The translations under genes and the position numbers were made by a program. Source: CAZHBA01 sp964530225 (GTDB taxonomy: Bacteria; Pseudomonadota; Alphaproteobacteria; UBA6615). From it: a stretch of 52,273 nt of DNA. Each line of letters opens with the position of its first letter. The stretch's first letter is position 1. Location: positions 1 to 52,273 of the forward strand of contig CAZHBA010000083.1 of assembly GCA_964530225.1 (NCBI GenBank), written 5' to 3'. Below are positions 1-8,145 of this stretch, piece by piece. Under the pieces are notes generated by a model. That model was not told the origin of the DNA. It did not search any database and was given only the letters and a program-made list of their open reading frames with translations.

Positions 1-366
1 TTCTTCCAGCAAAAGCTTTTGCCAGTGATGTCCCAAGCCCTGGAGTTGCGGTTGGAACGCGGAACAGAACAGGAAGTGGTCAACGCCGGCGTCCCGCGCA
101 GCATCGACGGTCGCTTTACCCACCTTGAACTCGTCCTCGACGAAGCGCGCGGGAATATAACAAACCGCATCAACACCACGCATGGCCCGCTCGATCTCGC
201 CATCATCACGATAGCTGCCGACAACCACCTCTCCAACACCTAGCGCGCGCAACCTTTCGGCCGACGCTTCGCTCGATGACAGGGCGCGCAAATCCTGACC
301 TAGTTGTACTAGATGCCGAACGGTGGGAATGCCGACTGCGCCAGACGCTCCAACTATCAATTGCAT
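1..366 (-). CDS. NmrA-like NAD(P)-binding protein, 3' end off the window
   Basis: The first 122 codons are visible; the gene runs off the left edge. The product opens with a Rossmann nucleotide-binding loop, GASGAVGIPTV at about residues 6-16, after a short first beta strand. This is the pattern of atypical short-chain dehydrogenases of the NmrA/HSCARG type, which sense or use NAD(P)H. The start is the ATG whose first base is 366, preceded by an AGAGGAA ribosome-binding site. It is the last visible gene of a minus-strand group, 26 nt after the HyuB-like stop, so it is probably co-transcribed with hyuAB. The substrate cannot be told from this fragment, and a quinone or ketone reductase role is equally possible. 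Confidence 0.8.
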   Translation of the reverse strand, partial: MQLIVGASGAVGIPTVRHLVQLGQDLRALSSSEASAERLRALGVGEVVVGSYRDDGEIERAMRGVDAVCYIPARFVEDEFKVGKATVDAARDAGVDHFLFCSAFQPQLQGLGHHWQKLLLEE

Positions 367-392
367 CGAACAATATTCCTCTGTTTGCAGAC

Positions 393-2438
393 TTACTGTG
401 TGAACTCATACCCCGGTCGAACGAGTGTTGGTAGTGCCCGAATTTGGATATGGTCGCCCGGGTTCACGCCGAGAACCGCACACGCGAATTCATCGAGGCC
501 TATCGCGTCCGATGGCTGCCCGTTCTCGACACGAATCCAGGCCCGCAGAGGTGTCGGGTGCTTGCCCGCCGCCTCGACCAGTTGGCCGTCGGTCAAGGAT
601 AAATCCGCGGCGAGATCGGGGTGAAGTCGGAGAATTCGATGACGCCCCCTGATCCCGTCATAAGCATCCCGCTCATCCGCTCGGACGAGAATCTGCGGCG
701 CTGCTGTCTCCCGTTTTTTCCGTAGTTTCCTTGTTGCTTGATCATCAAGAACAAGTTCGTCGGACAGAATCACACCGTAGTCGTCTCGTGCACCCTGGAC
801 TGAAATGTAGCCAGCTCTGACGTCATTTAGCACCAAGCCAACGTCGCGCGACAGCGGATCTCCGTAGCCGCCACCGCCCGCCGACTGCATGACCACCACA
901 TCACCACGACGAATCTTTTTACCCGTCGCCTTTCCGGGAATGTCAAGCGCGGTCAGCTTGCCGTCTCTCTCGACTGAGATACCGACAGGCGCGCCATGCC
1001 CGCCACCGAGTACGCCGAACGGCGGTACGACTGCCCGGTCGCTCAACACCGAGTATGTCGCTTCCCGTTCCAGCAGCCTGATCTCACGCTGCATGCCTAA
1101 CCCACCGCGGTGCGCGCCCGAGCCTCCGGAATCGGTTCGCAAAAACGTCCGCTCGACCAGAAGCGGCATCTCGCTTTCCAGATGTTCAGCGGTGTGAATC
1201 GAACGAATGTTTCCAAAATCCACATTCACGAACGCACTGGACCCGTCAGCTTCCTGGAAGCCTCCGTTCCCTCCTGCCGGTACCTCGTAGTAAACATAAG
1301 GTCGTTTTCGTACACCGCCGATCCCGCCGATGGAGTTGGGAAACGACGTGCCACACAGATCGCCAGACACCAGCTCCGGTACAATCTGTGAAAGACAGCC
1401 GAGCGCGACCGAAACCGCACGCTTACGGACTTCGCCATGGGCACCAGCGGGCGCGTCGGAACGCACATTTACGATCGAGCCCTCTGGTGCTCGCAGAGCA
1501 ATGGGTCGAAAAACACCCTCGTTTACGGCGCCGCCTGGGTCCAACGTAGATTTGAGAGCAACAAAAACGCCCGCCGCCGCCACGGCAAGCGACGAATTAA
1601 CAACACCGGGCACCTGGTCACTGCTACCTGCAAAATTGGCGATGACCTGATCGTCATCGATGGTCAGTGACAGGCGCATTAGTACCGGATCGAAGAGGCC
1701 ATCATCGTAGTATTCCAGATAGTCCTCGTGCACATACTCACCATTTGGCAATTCCTGGATTTTCTCACGCATGCGTGCCTCGCACCGATCGAGATTCGCC
1801 GTCACACAATTGAGGAGTGCAGCGAGACCGTATTTGGCAATCAGCTGCTGCAATCGCTGTTCGGCAGTTTTGCAGGTTCCGATCATGGCCTGAAGGTCGC
1901 CAATGCGGTGCTCGGGCAACCGCATGTTGGATTTTATGATCGAAAGCATGGCCGAGTTGACCTTCCCTTCCTGATAAATCTTGACCGCCGGGATTCTAAT
2001 GCCTTCCTGGAATACGTTTGTCGCAAGTCCCGAGTAGCTGCCTGGCGTCATACCCCCCACATCGGACCAGTGGGTCCGAACGACCGGCATTAACACCAGC
2101 CTTCCATCCTCGAAAACCGGATAGATCAATGTCACATCGTTGAGGTGTGTACCGCCCCGGTAAGGGTCGTTTACCAGAACGATATCACCGGGCCGCATTT
2201 CCTCGCCCAGATCCTCCATAGCGAACCGGACGGTCCACGGCATCGGCATGACATGTCCCGGGTGGTCTTCAGACTGCGCGACGAGCTCGCTCCCGGCGTT
2301 AAAGATAGCGCAGGAAAAATCGTCGAGTTCGTAGATAACCGGGGAATAGGACGAGCGAATCACAGATGCGCGCATTTCGCGAACCACCGTGATTAGTGCC
2401 TCGTTCACAACTTCCAATGTAATCAGATCAACGGTCAC
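393..2438 (-). CDS. hyuB: Hydantoinase B/oxoprolinase family subunit
   Basis: 681-residue HyuB-type subunit. It partners with HyuA in ATP-dependent opening of cyclic amides (N-methylhydantoin, 5-oxoproline) or in carboxylation of ketones. Family features include the N-terminal DLITLEVVNEAL start, NDPYRGGTHLNDV at about 110-120 and the late glycine-rich GDVVVMQSAGGGGYGDP. I chose the GTG whose first base is 2438 because it overlaps the hyuA stop (GTGA), the classical translational coupling. A further 20 codons upstream are open but would lie inside hyuA. After the usual end of the domain (near YGVIL) there are about 110 extra residues of unknown role. The exact substrate is not predictable from sequence. 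Confidence 0.9.
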   Translation of the reverse strand: MTVDLITLEVVNEALITVVREMRASVIRSSYSPVIYELDDFSCAIFNAGSELVAQSEDHPGHVMPMPWTVRFAMEDLGEEMRPGDIVLVNDPYRGGTHLNDVTLIYPVFEDGRLVLMPVVRTHWSDVGGMTPGSYSGLATNVFQEGIRIPAVKIYQEGKVNSAMLSIIKSNMRLPEHRIGDLQAMIGTCKTAEQRLQQLIAKYGLAALLNCVTANLDRCEARMREKIQELPNGEYVHEDYLEYYDDGLFDPVLMRLSLTIDDDQVIANFAGSSDQVPGVVNSSLAVAAAGVFVALKSTLDPGGAVNEGVFRPIALRAPEGSIVNVRSDAPAGAHGEVRKRAVSVALGCLSQIVPELVSGDLCGTSFPNSIGGIGGVRKRPYVYYEVPAGGNGGFQEADGSSAFVNVDFGNIRSIHTAEHLESEMPLLVERTFLRTDSGGSGAHRGGLGMQREIRLLEREATYSVLSDRAVVPPFGVLGGGHGAPVGISVERDGKLTALDIPGKATGKKIRRGDVVVMQSAGGGGYGDPLSRDVGLVLNDVRAGYISVQGARDDYGVILSDELVLDDQATRKLRKKRETAAPQILVRADERDAYDGIRGRHRILRLHPDLAADLSLTDGQLVEAAGKHPTPLRAWIRVENGQPSDAIGLDEFACAVLGVNPGDHIQIRALPTLVRPGYEFTQ

Positions 2439-4468
2439 TGCACCAAGTCCTCCGTTCTGGACATGCGGAGTTCGCCATAGGCTCCCACGTCGATCCACCA
2501 GCCCAACGGAACAACCGTGACGCTTCCCATCTCCTCGACAATCGCAGGCCCGTCAAAACCCATTCCGGCCGTCAGCCTGTTACGTGCGTAAACCGACGTC
2601 TCGTGATCCCGGCCCGAGAAATGGACGGGCCGACGGTCCAGTTGAGCGACCTCGAGGTCGGTCCCGTGTTCGATCCGAGGCAACGATGGCTTGTCCACGG
2701 CACCGATGGCCGCGAGGCGCAGGGTCACAATCTCGATTGGGTCGTCGGCGCGATAGCCGAAGCGGTGCTCATGAACACCGTGGAACAACTCGGCCAGTTG
2801 ATCCTTCGATCCCAGCCGTTCCGAAACTCGGACGGCCAGATCCCATGACTGCCCCAGATAGCGCATGCCAAGCGCGCGTTCGAATGCAATGTGATCGCCC
2901 TGTATACCCTCGGCGAGGAGTTCCCCTCGGGCACCTCGCTCAAGTTCGGTAAAGGCTACCGATAGCTGATCGAAGTCCGCCTCGTCGAGTTCGAGGAGAT
3001 GGGTTTTAACATGGTCGTGACGAACATCCGAAATTAACGCGCCAAACGCTGAAAAATTACCTGGCCCAGGCGGTATCAGCACCTGCGAAATCTCCAGTTC
3101 CTCGGCCACGAAGGCGGCATGCAGGGGTCCGGCGCCACCATAGGCCGTTAGCGTAAATTCGCGCGGATCGAAACCCTTGCTAACCGAGATCTCTTTGATT
3201 GCCGAGACCATCCGCGCGACGGCGATCCGTATAATCCCTTCCGCAACCGCCTTAGTGTCAAGCTGGGGGAATGTTTCTCGAATTCGGTCGACCGCCTTGA
3301 TCGCCAGGTCAAGCCGCACTGGCACGCTCCCGGCAAGCTTGAGTTCGGGTGAGAGGCGGCCGAGGGTAATGTTCGCGTCGGTCACCGCGGGCTCGGTTCC
3401 ACCCCGATCGTAGCATGCTGGACCCGGGTCGGCGCCGGCACTTTTGGGCCCAACCTTGAGGATATTACCCGCATCCACCCACGCGATGCTTCCGCCGCCA
3501 GCGCCTACGGTATTAATCTCTATCTGAGGTGTGCGAATGGGAAACCCGTCGATCACCTGCTCCGAGGTGATGGGGACAGACAGATCGCTGATCAGGCAGA
3601 CATCCGTGCTTGTGCCGCCCATGTCGTACGTAATCAGGTTTGGTTCATCCAGCAACCGGCCAAGATAAACCGCGGCGGCAACACCGCCGGCGGGCCCGGA
3701 GAGTATCGTCTGCACAGGAAAGCGTGCCGCACGATCCGCGGTCACAATTCCGCCGCTTGAGATCATTAGGTAGATCGTGCCGGGATAGCCCGCAGCGCCA
3801 AACTGTTCCTCGAGACTGGCCAGGTAGTTCTTGGTTAGGGGGCCGATATAGGCATTCAGGGCCGTTGTGTTGAACCGCTCATACTCGCGCATCTCCGGGA
3901 GGACATCCGCCGAGGAACAAATGAACCAGCCTGGCAAGGCGCCGGAAAGAATATCAACAGCCCGCTGCTCATGGCTGTCGTCGGCGTAGCTGTGTACAAA
4001 GCAAATCGCTAATGCCGCCGGTTCGACATCGGCGAGCGCGACGGCAATATCCTCGATTTCACTGGTATCCAGTTCCCGGTGGACCGCACCGTCGGACAAC
4101 AAGCGTTCTCCGACCTCGAAAACATTCCTCCGCGCGACAACCGGCTGCGCTTTCAGCGTTTTGATGTTGTAAAGGGTGGTCCGGTTCGTGCGGGCTATTT
4201 CCAGGACATCACCGAAGCCGCGCGTGGTGACCATGCGAACTTCGGCGCCCCCGCGTTCGAGTATTGCGTTCGTCCCGATCGTAACGCCATGGACAAAGCG
4301 GTCTATGGTTTCCAGTGCAGCGCCATTTGCGGTGATCGCTAACATTACCCCATCCGCCGGGCTGGTAGGCGTCGAGGAAGCTTTTGCCCACCGTATTTCG
4401 CCTGTGTGGTCGTCGTAGAATACGGAATCAGTGAATGTCCCACCGATATCGACACCGATCATCCTCAT
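2435..4468 (-). CDS. hyuA: Hydantoinase A/oxoprolinase family subunit
   Basis: 677-residue HyuA-type subunit with the ASKHA ATPase fold. It shows the N-terminal phosphate loop VDIGGTFTDS, a middle SGPAGGV segment, YDMGGTSTD and NTVGAGGGS. These are characteristic of the ATP-binding subunit of hydantoinases, oxoprolinases and acetone or acetophenone carboxylases, where ATP activates the substrate. The start is an ATG preceded by AGGAACT; a second ATG two codons later is an alternative. The gene overlaps hyuB by four bases and lies 155 bases after a crotonase on the same strand. The crotonase hints that the ring-opened or carboxylated product may be handled as a CoA ester, but that link is inference. 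Confidence 0.92.
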   Translation of the reverse strand: MRMIGVDIGGTFTDSVFYDDHTGEIRWAKASSTPTSPADGVMLAITANGAALETIDRFVHGVTIGTNAILERGGAEVRMVTTRGFGDVLEIARTNRTTLYNIKTLKAQPVVARRNVFEVGERLLSDGAVHRELDTSEIEDIAVALADVEPAALAICFVHSYADDSHEQRAVDILSGALPGWFICSSADVLPEMREYERFNTTALNAYIGPLTKNYLASLEEQFGAAGYPGTIYLMISSGGIVTADRAARFPVQTILSGPAGGVAAAVYLGRLLDEPNLITYDMGGTSTDVCLISDLSVPITSEQVIDGFPIRTPQIEINTVGAGGGSIAWVDAGNILKVGPKSAGADPGPACYDRGGTEPAVTDANITLGRLSPELKLAGSVPVRLDLAIKAVDRIRETFPQLDTKAVAEGIIRIAVARMVSAIKEISVSKGFDPREFTLTAYGGAGPLHAAFVAEELEISQVLIPPGPGNFSAFGALISDVRHDHVKTHLLELDEADFDQLSVAFTELERGARGELLAEGIQGDHIAFERALGMRYLGQSWDLAVRVSERLGSKDQLAELFHGVHEHRFGYRADDPIEIVTLRLAAIGAVDKPSLPRIEHGTDLEVAQLDRRPVHFSGRDHETSVYARNRLTAGMGFDGPAIVEEMGSVTVVPLGWWIDVGAYGELRMSRTEDLVQ

Positions 4469-4623
4469 GTCAGAGTTCCTATTCTTGACGCGCCCGATTA
4501 CCGTAGGGTCGCACCGTCAGTATGACGTAAGGGCCAGGATTGTACGCAGCCATTAGCGGCACGGCTCGAACGGGGGGCAGTTCAGACCGGCAATTCTGAC
4601 TTCGTTTAACACGATCCGCTTGC

Positions 4624-5400
4624 CTAGCCCCCACGAAAAGCAGGCGTTCGCTTTTCCTTCATCGCGGAAATGCCCTCTTTGAGATCATCGCTTCGATAAA
4701 TGTCGCGATACGTCGCTTCGAAACGATCACGATCGATTTCGACCCCAAGATCGAGCAGATGCAAAGTCGACTTTGTGGCCGCAAGTGCCAAAGGCGCTAG
4801 ATCTGCAATCCTCCGGGCCAAGCGGTCCACTTGATCTGCAAACTCAACGGCTGGAACCACTTGGTGAAACACACCGCAGCGTTGCAGCTCGAAAGCGTCA
4901 AGCCTATGACCGGTGAGAAGAAGATACCGGGCGATGGAGGATCCAAGGCGCTCATGAACCAGCCGGTACTCGCGGCGACTGATGGTCAGGCCGATTCCAG
5001 CGGCGGGCAGCGCAAAGACTGCGCCTTCGGCGGCAATACGCACATCGCAAGCCAATGCCAGTAATCCGCCGCCACCGATGGCAGCTGCCTGCACCGCAGC
5101 CACGATGGGGACTCTGATTTGAGCAAACGTGTCGTAGAGATCTTCCAGCGTCTGGTCATACGACACGATCCCATCGAAGTTCACAGTCGCCCCCGCAATT
5201 TCCGAGAGATCTGCCCCGGACGCGAACGCACGATCACCGGCTCCTTTGATAACAATCACCCGTGTGTCCGGATTCTCGTTTGCTTGCGTTACCGCTTCCA
5301 ACAAAGCATTGACGGTGTCATGCGAAACCGCGTTTCGGGTCGATTCATCATCGATCGTTACGGTCGTTATCCGACCAGAGTTATCGATATGCACAGTCAA
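4624..5400 (-). CDS. Crotonase-superfamily protein lacking both hydratase glutamates
   Basis: 258-residue crotonase-fold protein. The CoA-binding and oxyanion-hole segments are present (FASGADLSEI near 60-68, AAIGGGGLLALACD near 107-119). The two catalytic glutamates of enoyl-CoA hydratase are not: by spacing they fall on Leu113 and Ala133. Simple enoyl-CoA hydration is therefore unlikely. Other crotonase reactions (isomerase, hydrolase, decarboxylase, dehalogenase) remain possible. The start is the TTG at 5400, with GGAAACTCC upstream; no ATG fits before the conserved first strand. It is the first gene of the minus-strand group leading into hyuA and hyuB. Confidence 0.85.
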   Translation of the reverse strand: MTVHIDNSGRITTVTIDDESTRNAVSHDTVNALLEAVTQANENPDTRVIVIKGAGDRAFASGADLSEIAGATVNFDGIVSYDQTLEDLYDTFAQIRVPIVAAVQAAAIGGGGLLALACDVRIAAEGAVFALPAAGIGLTISRREYRLVHERLGSSIARYLLLTGHRLDAFELQRCGVFHQVVPAVEFADQVDRLARRIADLAPLALAATKSTLHLLDLGVEIDRDRFEATYRDIYRSDDLKEGISAMKEKRTPAFRGG

Positions 5401-5660
5401 CGGAGTTTCCTGTTCTTGTTCTACTCACCAACCTCAATAAGAAGGCGTAATTGCCCAAACATCTGGGCCTCGATTACCCCCAAATTGCAATTGCAGAAAA
5501 ATATAACGTTCGGCGCAACCGAGCGCGACGACAGATTTTGGCCACTAGCGGACGTTATTACCCTTCTCTATTTACATCGGCTTCTAGGGGTAAAGCGGAC
5601 ATTGGATCCAAGAACAACTATCGATAACACAACCCATTCCGAGCAACTGGCCCATGCGCC

Positions 5661-6632
5661 CTAGTATTGAGGTTCGTCCTCACCTTCAGGCTGTGAAACA
5701 GATTTATTTTCTATTTGGCGTTTACAGCGATAGGGCCAAACAATTTTGGCATTGAGTGGAGACTTTTCGCCATCTTCGAACACGATGGCGATGGGCGTCT
5801 TTTTTGCGGCCCGGGAAAGCGCTTTCAAGCTCTCGGAATCGAAAGGACCTTTGTTTCGGTAGAGTGCGTTTGGATCCATCCACTGGCCGTTTGTCGGAAT
5901 GATCTTGTGGCGCAATGCCGCATAATTTCCAGTGCTATTAAAGAAAACGCCGAAATGAATAGCCGGCCGCCGGTGTTCGCTCTGCTGACCGGTTTTGACG
6001 CTTATTCCTGTGTTTCCCGTCGGTCCTAGAACCTCGCCTAAGCGAACTCGTTGGCCAAGCTTCTGCTTCGGCATTTCAGAAAAATGGGTGTACTGGGTAA
6101 AGGTCCAAATGGGTAGACCGGTATTATCTGGACTATGGCGCAGTACAATTTCGATACCGCGCGGATTGTTCTGACCCCTAAATTTGCCGATGACCGTGCC
6201 GTCGGCGACAGCAATGATTGGTGTTTCCCAGGGCGCGGGTATATCGATACCGCCGTGATAGGCTTCCCGGTGCCGTTTCGAAGTATAGGAAATCGCCCAT
6301 TGCTCATCGATATTGCGGCAATAAGCGTTGCTGGGGAAGCGCGGTCGAAGACCGGTCTCGAATAACCCTCTTTCGATTGCGGGTTTCATTGTGCACCGAA
6401 AACTTCGGCCCATGGCGCAAAGTGTAAATTCGTCGATCTCGTGCTGGCTCACTTGGCCTTCAGCAAGGGTGGTAATTTTATTTCCAGACGGAGTAGCGGC
6501 TATTTCACCACTTCGGGCAGCATCCAATTCCTTACGGAAATCAGCACTCCAACTCACCCCTACACTTCCTAGAAGCAGGGTCAACGCTAGCAAGGCGGTG
6601 CGAGTTGGGTTCACGCCGAAAGCATATGACAA
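5661..6632 (-). CDS. M23-family (LytM-like) peptidase, secreted
   Basis: 323 residues. An N-terminal hydrophobic stretch (ALLALTLLLGSVGVSWSA, about 13-30) looks like a signal peptide with cleavage near ASA-like WSA. The C-terminal half is a lysostaphin/LytM domain: HGGID supplies the HxxxD zinc ligands, YTHFSE the catalytic-loop His, and GQRVRLGEVLGPTGNTG the glycine-rich strand-turn. The usual HxH motif reads AIHF, so the metal-binding His is kept but the first His, a catalytic residue in LytM, is Ala. This suggests either weak hydrolysis or a degenerate regulator of amidases. It stands alone on the minus strand with about 260 non-coding bases on its right and 306 upstream. Confidence 0.85.
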   Translation of the reverse strand: MSYAFGVNPTRTALLALTLLLGSVGVSWSADFRKELDAARSGEIAATPSGNKITTLAEGQVSQHEIDEFTLCAMGRSFRCTMKPAIERGLFETGLRPRFPSNAYCRNIDEQWAISYTSKRHREAYHGGIDIPAPWETPIIAVADGTVIGKFRGQNNPRGIEIVLRHSPDNTGLPIWTFTQYTHFSEMPKQKLGQRVRLGEVLGPTGNTGISVKTGQQSEHRRPAIHFGVFFNSTGNYAALRHKIIPTNGQWMDPNALYRNKGPFDSESLKALSRAAKKTPIAIVFEDGEKSPLNAKIVWPYRCKRQIENKSVSQPEGEDEPQY

Positions 6633-6767
6633 AAATCGGTAGTAGGTAATAGCTCGCTACGATCCTGAATATGGATATGGTCGGCTACTCGCGTCTCCTA
6701 TCAAGGCTTTGGCCAAACCATGCCGTGCGCTTTCATCGCCGATGGACCGGAACGATCGAGGAAGGTA

Positions 6768-6816
6768 TAGGCTCATAACCTGAAGGTCGCAGGTTCACAT
6801 CCCGACCCCGTAACCA
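6768..6816 (+). pseudogene. tRNA-Met (CAU) 3'-half relic
   Basis: The segment reads like the 3' half of an initiator-type tRNA-Met. It has an anticodon stem-loop with loop CTCATAA (CAU at 6774-6776), then GAAGGTCGCAGGTTC as variable and T arm, an acceptor-like CCCCGTA and a genomic ACCA. A matching 5' acceptor strand and D arm cannot be found in the 50 bases upstream, and the T stem has mismatches. It is therefore not a working tRNA gene. It is either a decayed tRNA or the 3' fragment left by an element that integrated into a tRNA gene. Confidence 0.5.
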
Positions 6817-6838
6817 AATAATCAATATGTTTAGTAAA

Positions 6839-6868
6839 GGCGTGGCACTTCGGGGTTGCGTTTTTTTT
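6839..6868 (+). terminator. Weak terminator-like hairpin after the tRNA relic
   Basis: A GCGTGGCAC arm, a TTCG tetraloop and a GGGTTGCG arm pair imperfectly with several G-U pairs. They are followed by eight T residues at 6861-6868. It lies about 20 bases beyond the tRNA relic and 70 before the nitrilase gene. It could be the old terminator of that tRNA. Confidence 0.35.
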
Positions 6869-6938
6869 ATTTTTTGGGTCTATATTTGGACTTTAGTTTG
6901 ACGACTTTTCGTCTCCGTAAACGACCCGGTAACGCGCT

Positions 6939-7769
6939 ATGACCATTCGAATTGCCATTGTTCAGCCGATGGGCCACCCACCGCCCGACGACGAGAGGAA
7001 TGTCACCGAGGCTGTCGCGCATATAGCTCGCGCCGCAGAGGCGGGTGCGCATATCGTCACGTTCCCCGAGTCCTATCCCGGCCCATGGCAATTTCCGGTT
7101 ACCTACGATCCCATCCCGACACTATGCGACGCCGCAGCCGAACATGGTATCTATGTTCAGTTCTCCACGATGGAGCCGATCGATCCCGCAAAGCGCACGG
7201 CGCACAATCTCCTGTTGTTGGCCTGGCCAGACCGTCGGGCGCCAGGAATCTACCGGCGCACGCATCCGCCGGGCCCGTGGATATACACCGGGGGCGAATA
7301 TTGGGACTTCGAATATGTCGAGGGCAGCGAGTATCCGGTCTTCGACACGGAGTTCGGGAAGGTCGGGCTCGCCATGTGCTCGGAGGTCTACATGCCCGAG
7401 GTCACCCGTGCCCTGGCATTGCGGGGCGCGGAACTAATCTTCATGCCGGGCGGCATTGATAAGCGGCAGCTCTTCGCCTCTTGGCGTAACCTGATCTGGT
7501 CGCGTGCCATCGAGAACCTCGCAACTGTTGTGACGACACAAAATCTTTTCAATCCACATGATCGCGGTCTCGCGATGGTTGCACAACCCGAGCGTATCCT
7601 ATTCGAGACGACCGAGGCCGGCATGTTCGTGATCGACGTCGACCTCGAGCGGTGCCGTGATCTGCGACGGCAGAACGATGAGCTGGATTCCTTCAACCGA
7701 AATGGCGCTAAGGCGGGCATCCTGACCCAGTGGCAGCGCCCGGACATGTACGATCAGTTTTACCCGTGA
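6939..7769 (+). CDS. Nitrilase-superfamily carbon-nitrogen hydrolase
   Basis: 276-residue nitrilase-fold protein of the size of amidases and carbamoylases in this superfamily. Two members of the Glu-Lys-Cys triad are clear: Glu44 in TFPESYPG and Cys147 in LAMCSEVYMPE. The position that should be the catalytic lysine (the K of YRKTH in relatives) is Arg107 in GIYRRTHPPG. Such a change normally cripples the triad, so activity is uncertain or the chemistry differs. The start is the ATG at 6939, in frame with the conserved first strand; no strong Shine-Dalgarno is visible. The AT-rich stretch 6860-6895 just upstream is a likely promoter region. The substrate is unknown. Confidence 0.85.
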   Translation: MTIRIAIVQPMGHPPPDDERNVTEAVAHIARAAEAGAHIVTFPESYPGPWQFPVTYDPIPTLCDAAAEHGIYVQFSTMEPIDPAKRTAHNLLLLAWPDRRAPGIYRRTHPPGPWIYTGGEYWDFEYVEGSEYPVFDTEFGKVGLAMCSEVYMPEVTRALALRGAELIFMPGGIDKRQLFASWRNLIWSRAIENLATVVTTQNLFNPHDRGLAMVAQPERILFETTEAGMFVIDVDLERCRDLRRQNDELDSFNRNGAKAGILTQWQRPDMYDQFYP

Positions 7770-7949
7770 CCTAGGAAGAACGCCGCCGACTAGCCAATCA
7801 AGAACCTTACCAAGCTAGCCATACACCTTAGCGTGCATCCGACTTAACAGGAATAATTCAGGGGTAGTGACGGCGGTCACTGTGTGATTTCGCGGCCTTG
7901 CTTGTCTTGAAGCTTAAGAACACACAGTTAAGAGCGAAAGGAATTCAAG

Positions 7950-8142
7950 ATGAGCTATCTAATCGATGGCTGGATTGGATCGACGGTTGGTCCGGTGGCA
8001 TAGTTCGACAATGAACACACACGTGTCACCGAGTGGCGGTTCGCCTCCGGGGACGCAACGGGATGGCACCGGTACCAATAAGATTATGTCGTCGTGCCGA
8101 TGAGCACCGGGGATACAAGACGAATGAGTCTGATAGTGTTGA
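7950..8142 (+). pseudogene. Cupin-domain protein, decayed (two in-frame stops, 3' missing)
   Basis: After a good ribosome-binding site (GAAAGGAATT) an ATG opens a 17-codon ORF ending at TAG 8001-8003. The same frame continues as FDNEHTRVTEWRFASGDATG, then WHRYQ, a TAA at 8079-8081, and DYVVVPMSTGD. This matches the start of a small cupin in which relatives read WHRHEYDYVVVP. One metal-binding His has become Tyr, and a Tyr codon has probably become TAA. The second half of the cupin is gone, replaced by the start of pyruvate carboxylase. The identification rests on motif recognition, not on alignment. Confidence 0.7.
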
Positions 8143-8145
8143 CGC

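Noticed and set aside
6740..6816. A complete tRNA-Met gene
   Set aside because: No 5' acceptor strand or D arm can be paired with the 3' half, and the T stem is mismatched.
6633..8145. A genomic island bounded by the tRNA relic
   Set aside because: No integrase, no matching second attachment copy and no clear base-composition change are visible; kept only as a speculative finding.
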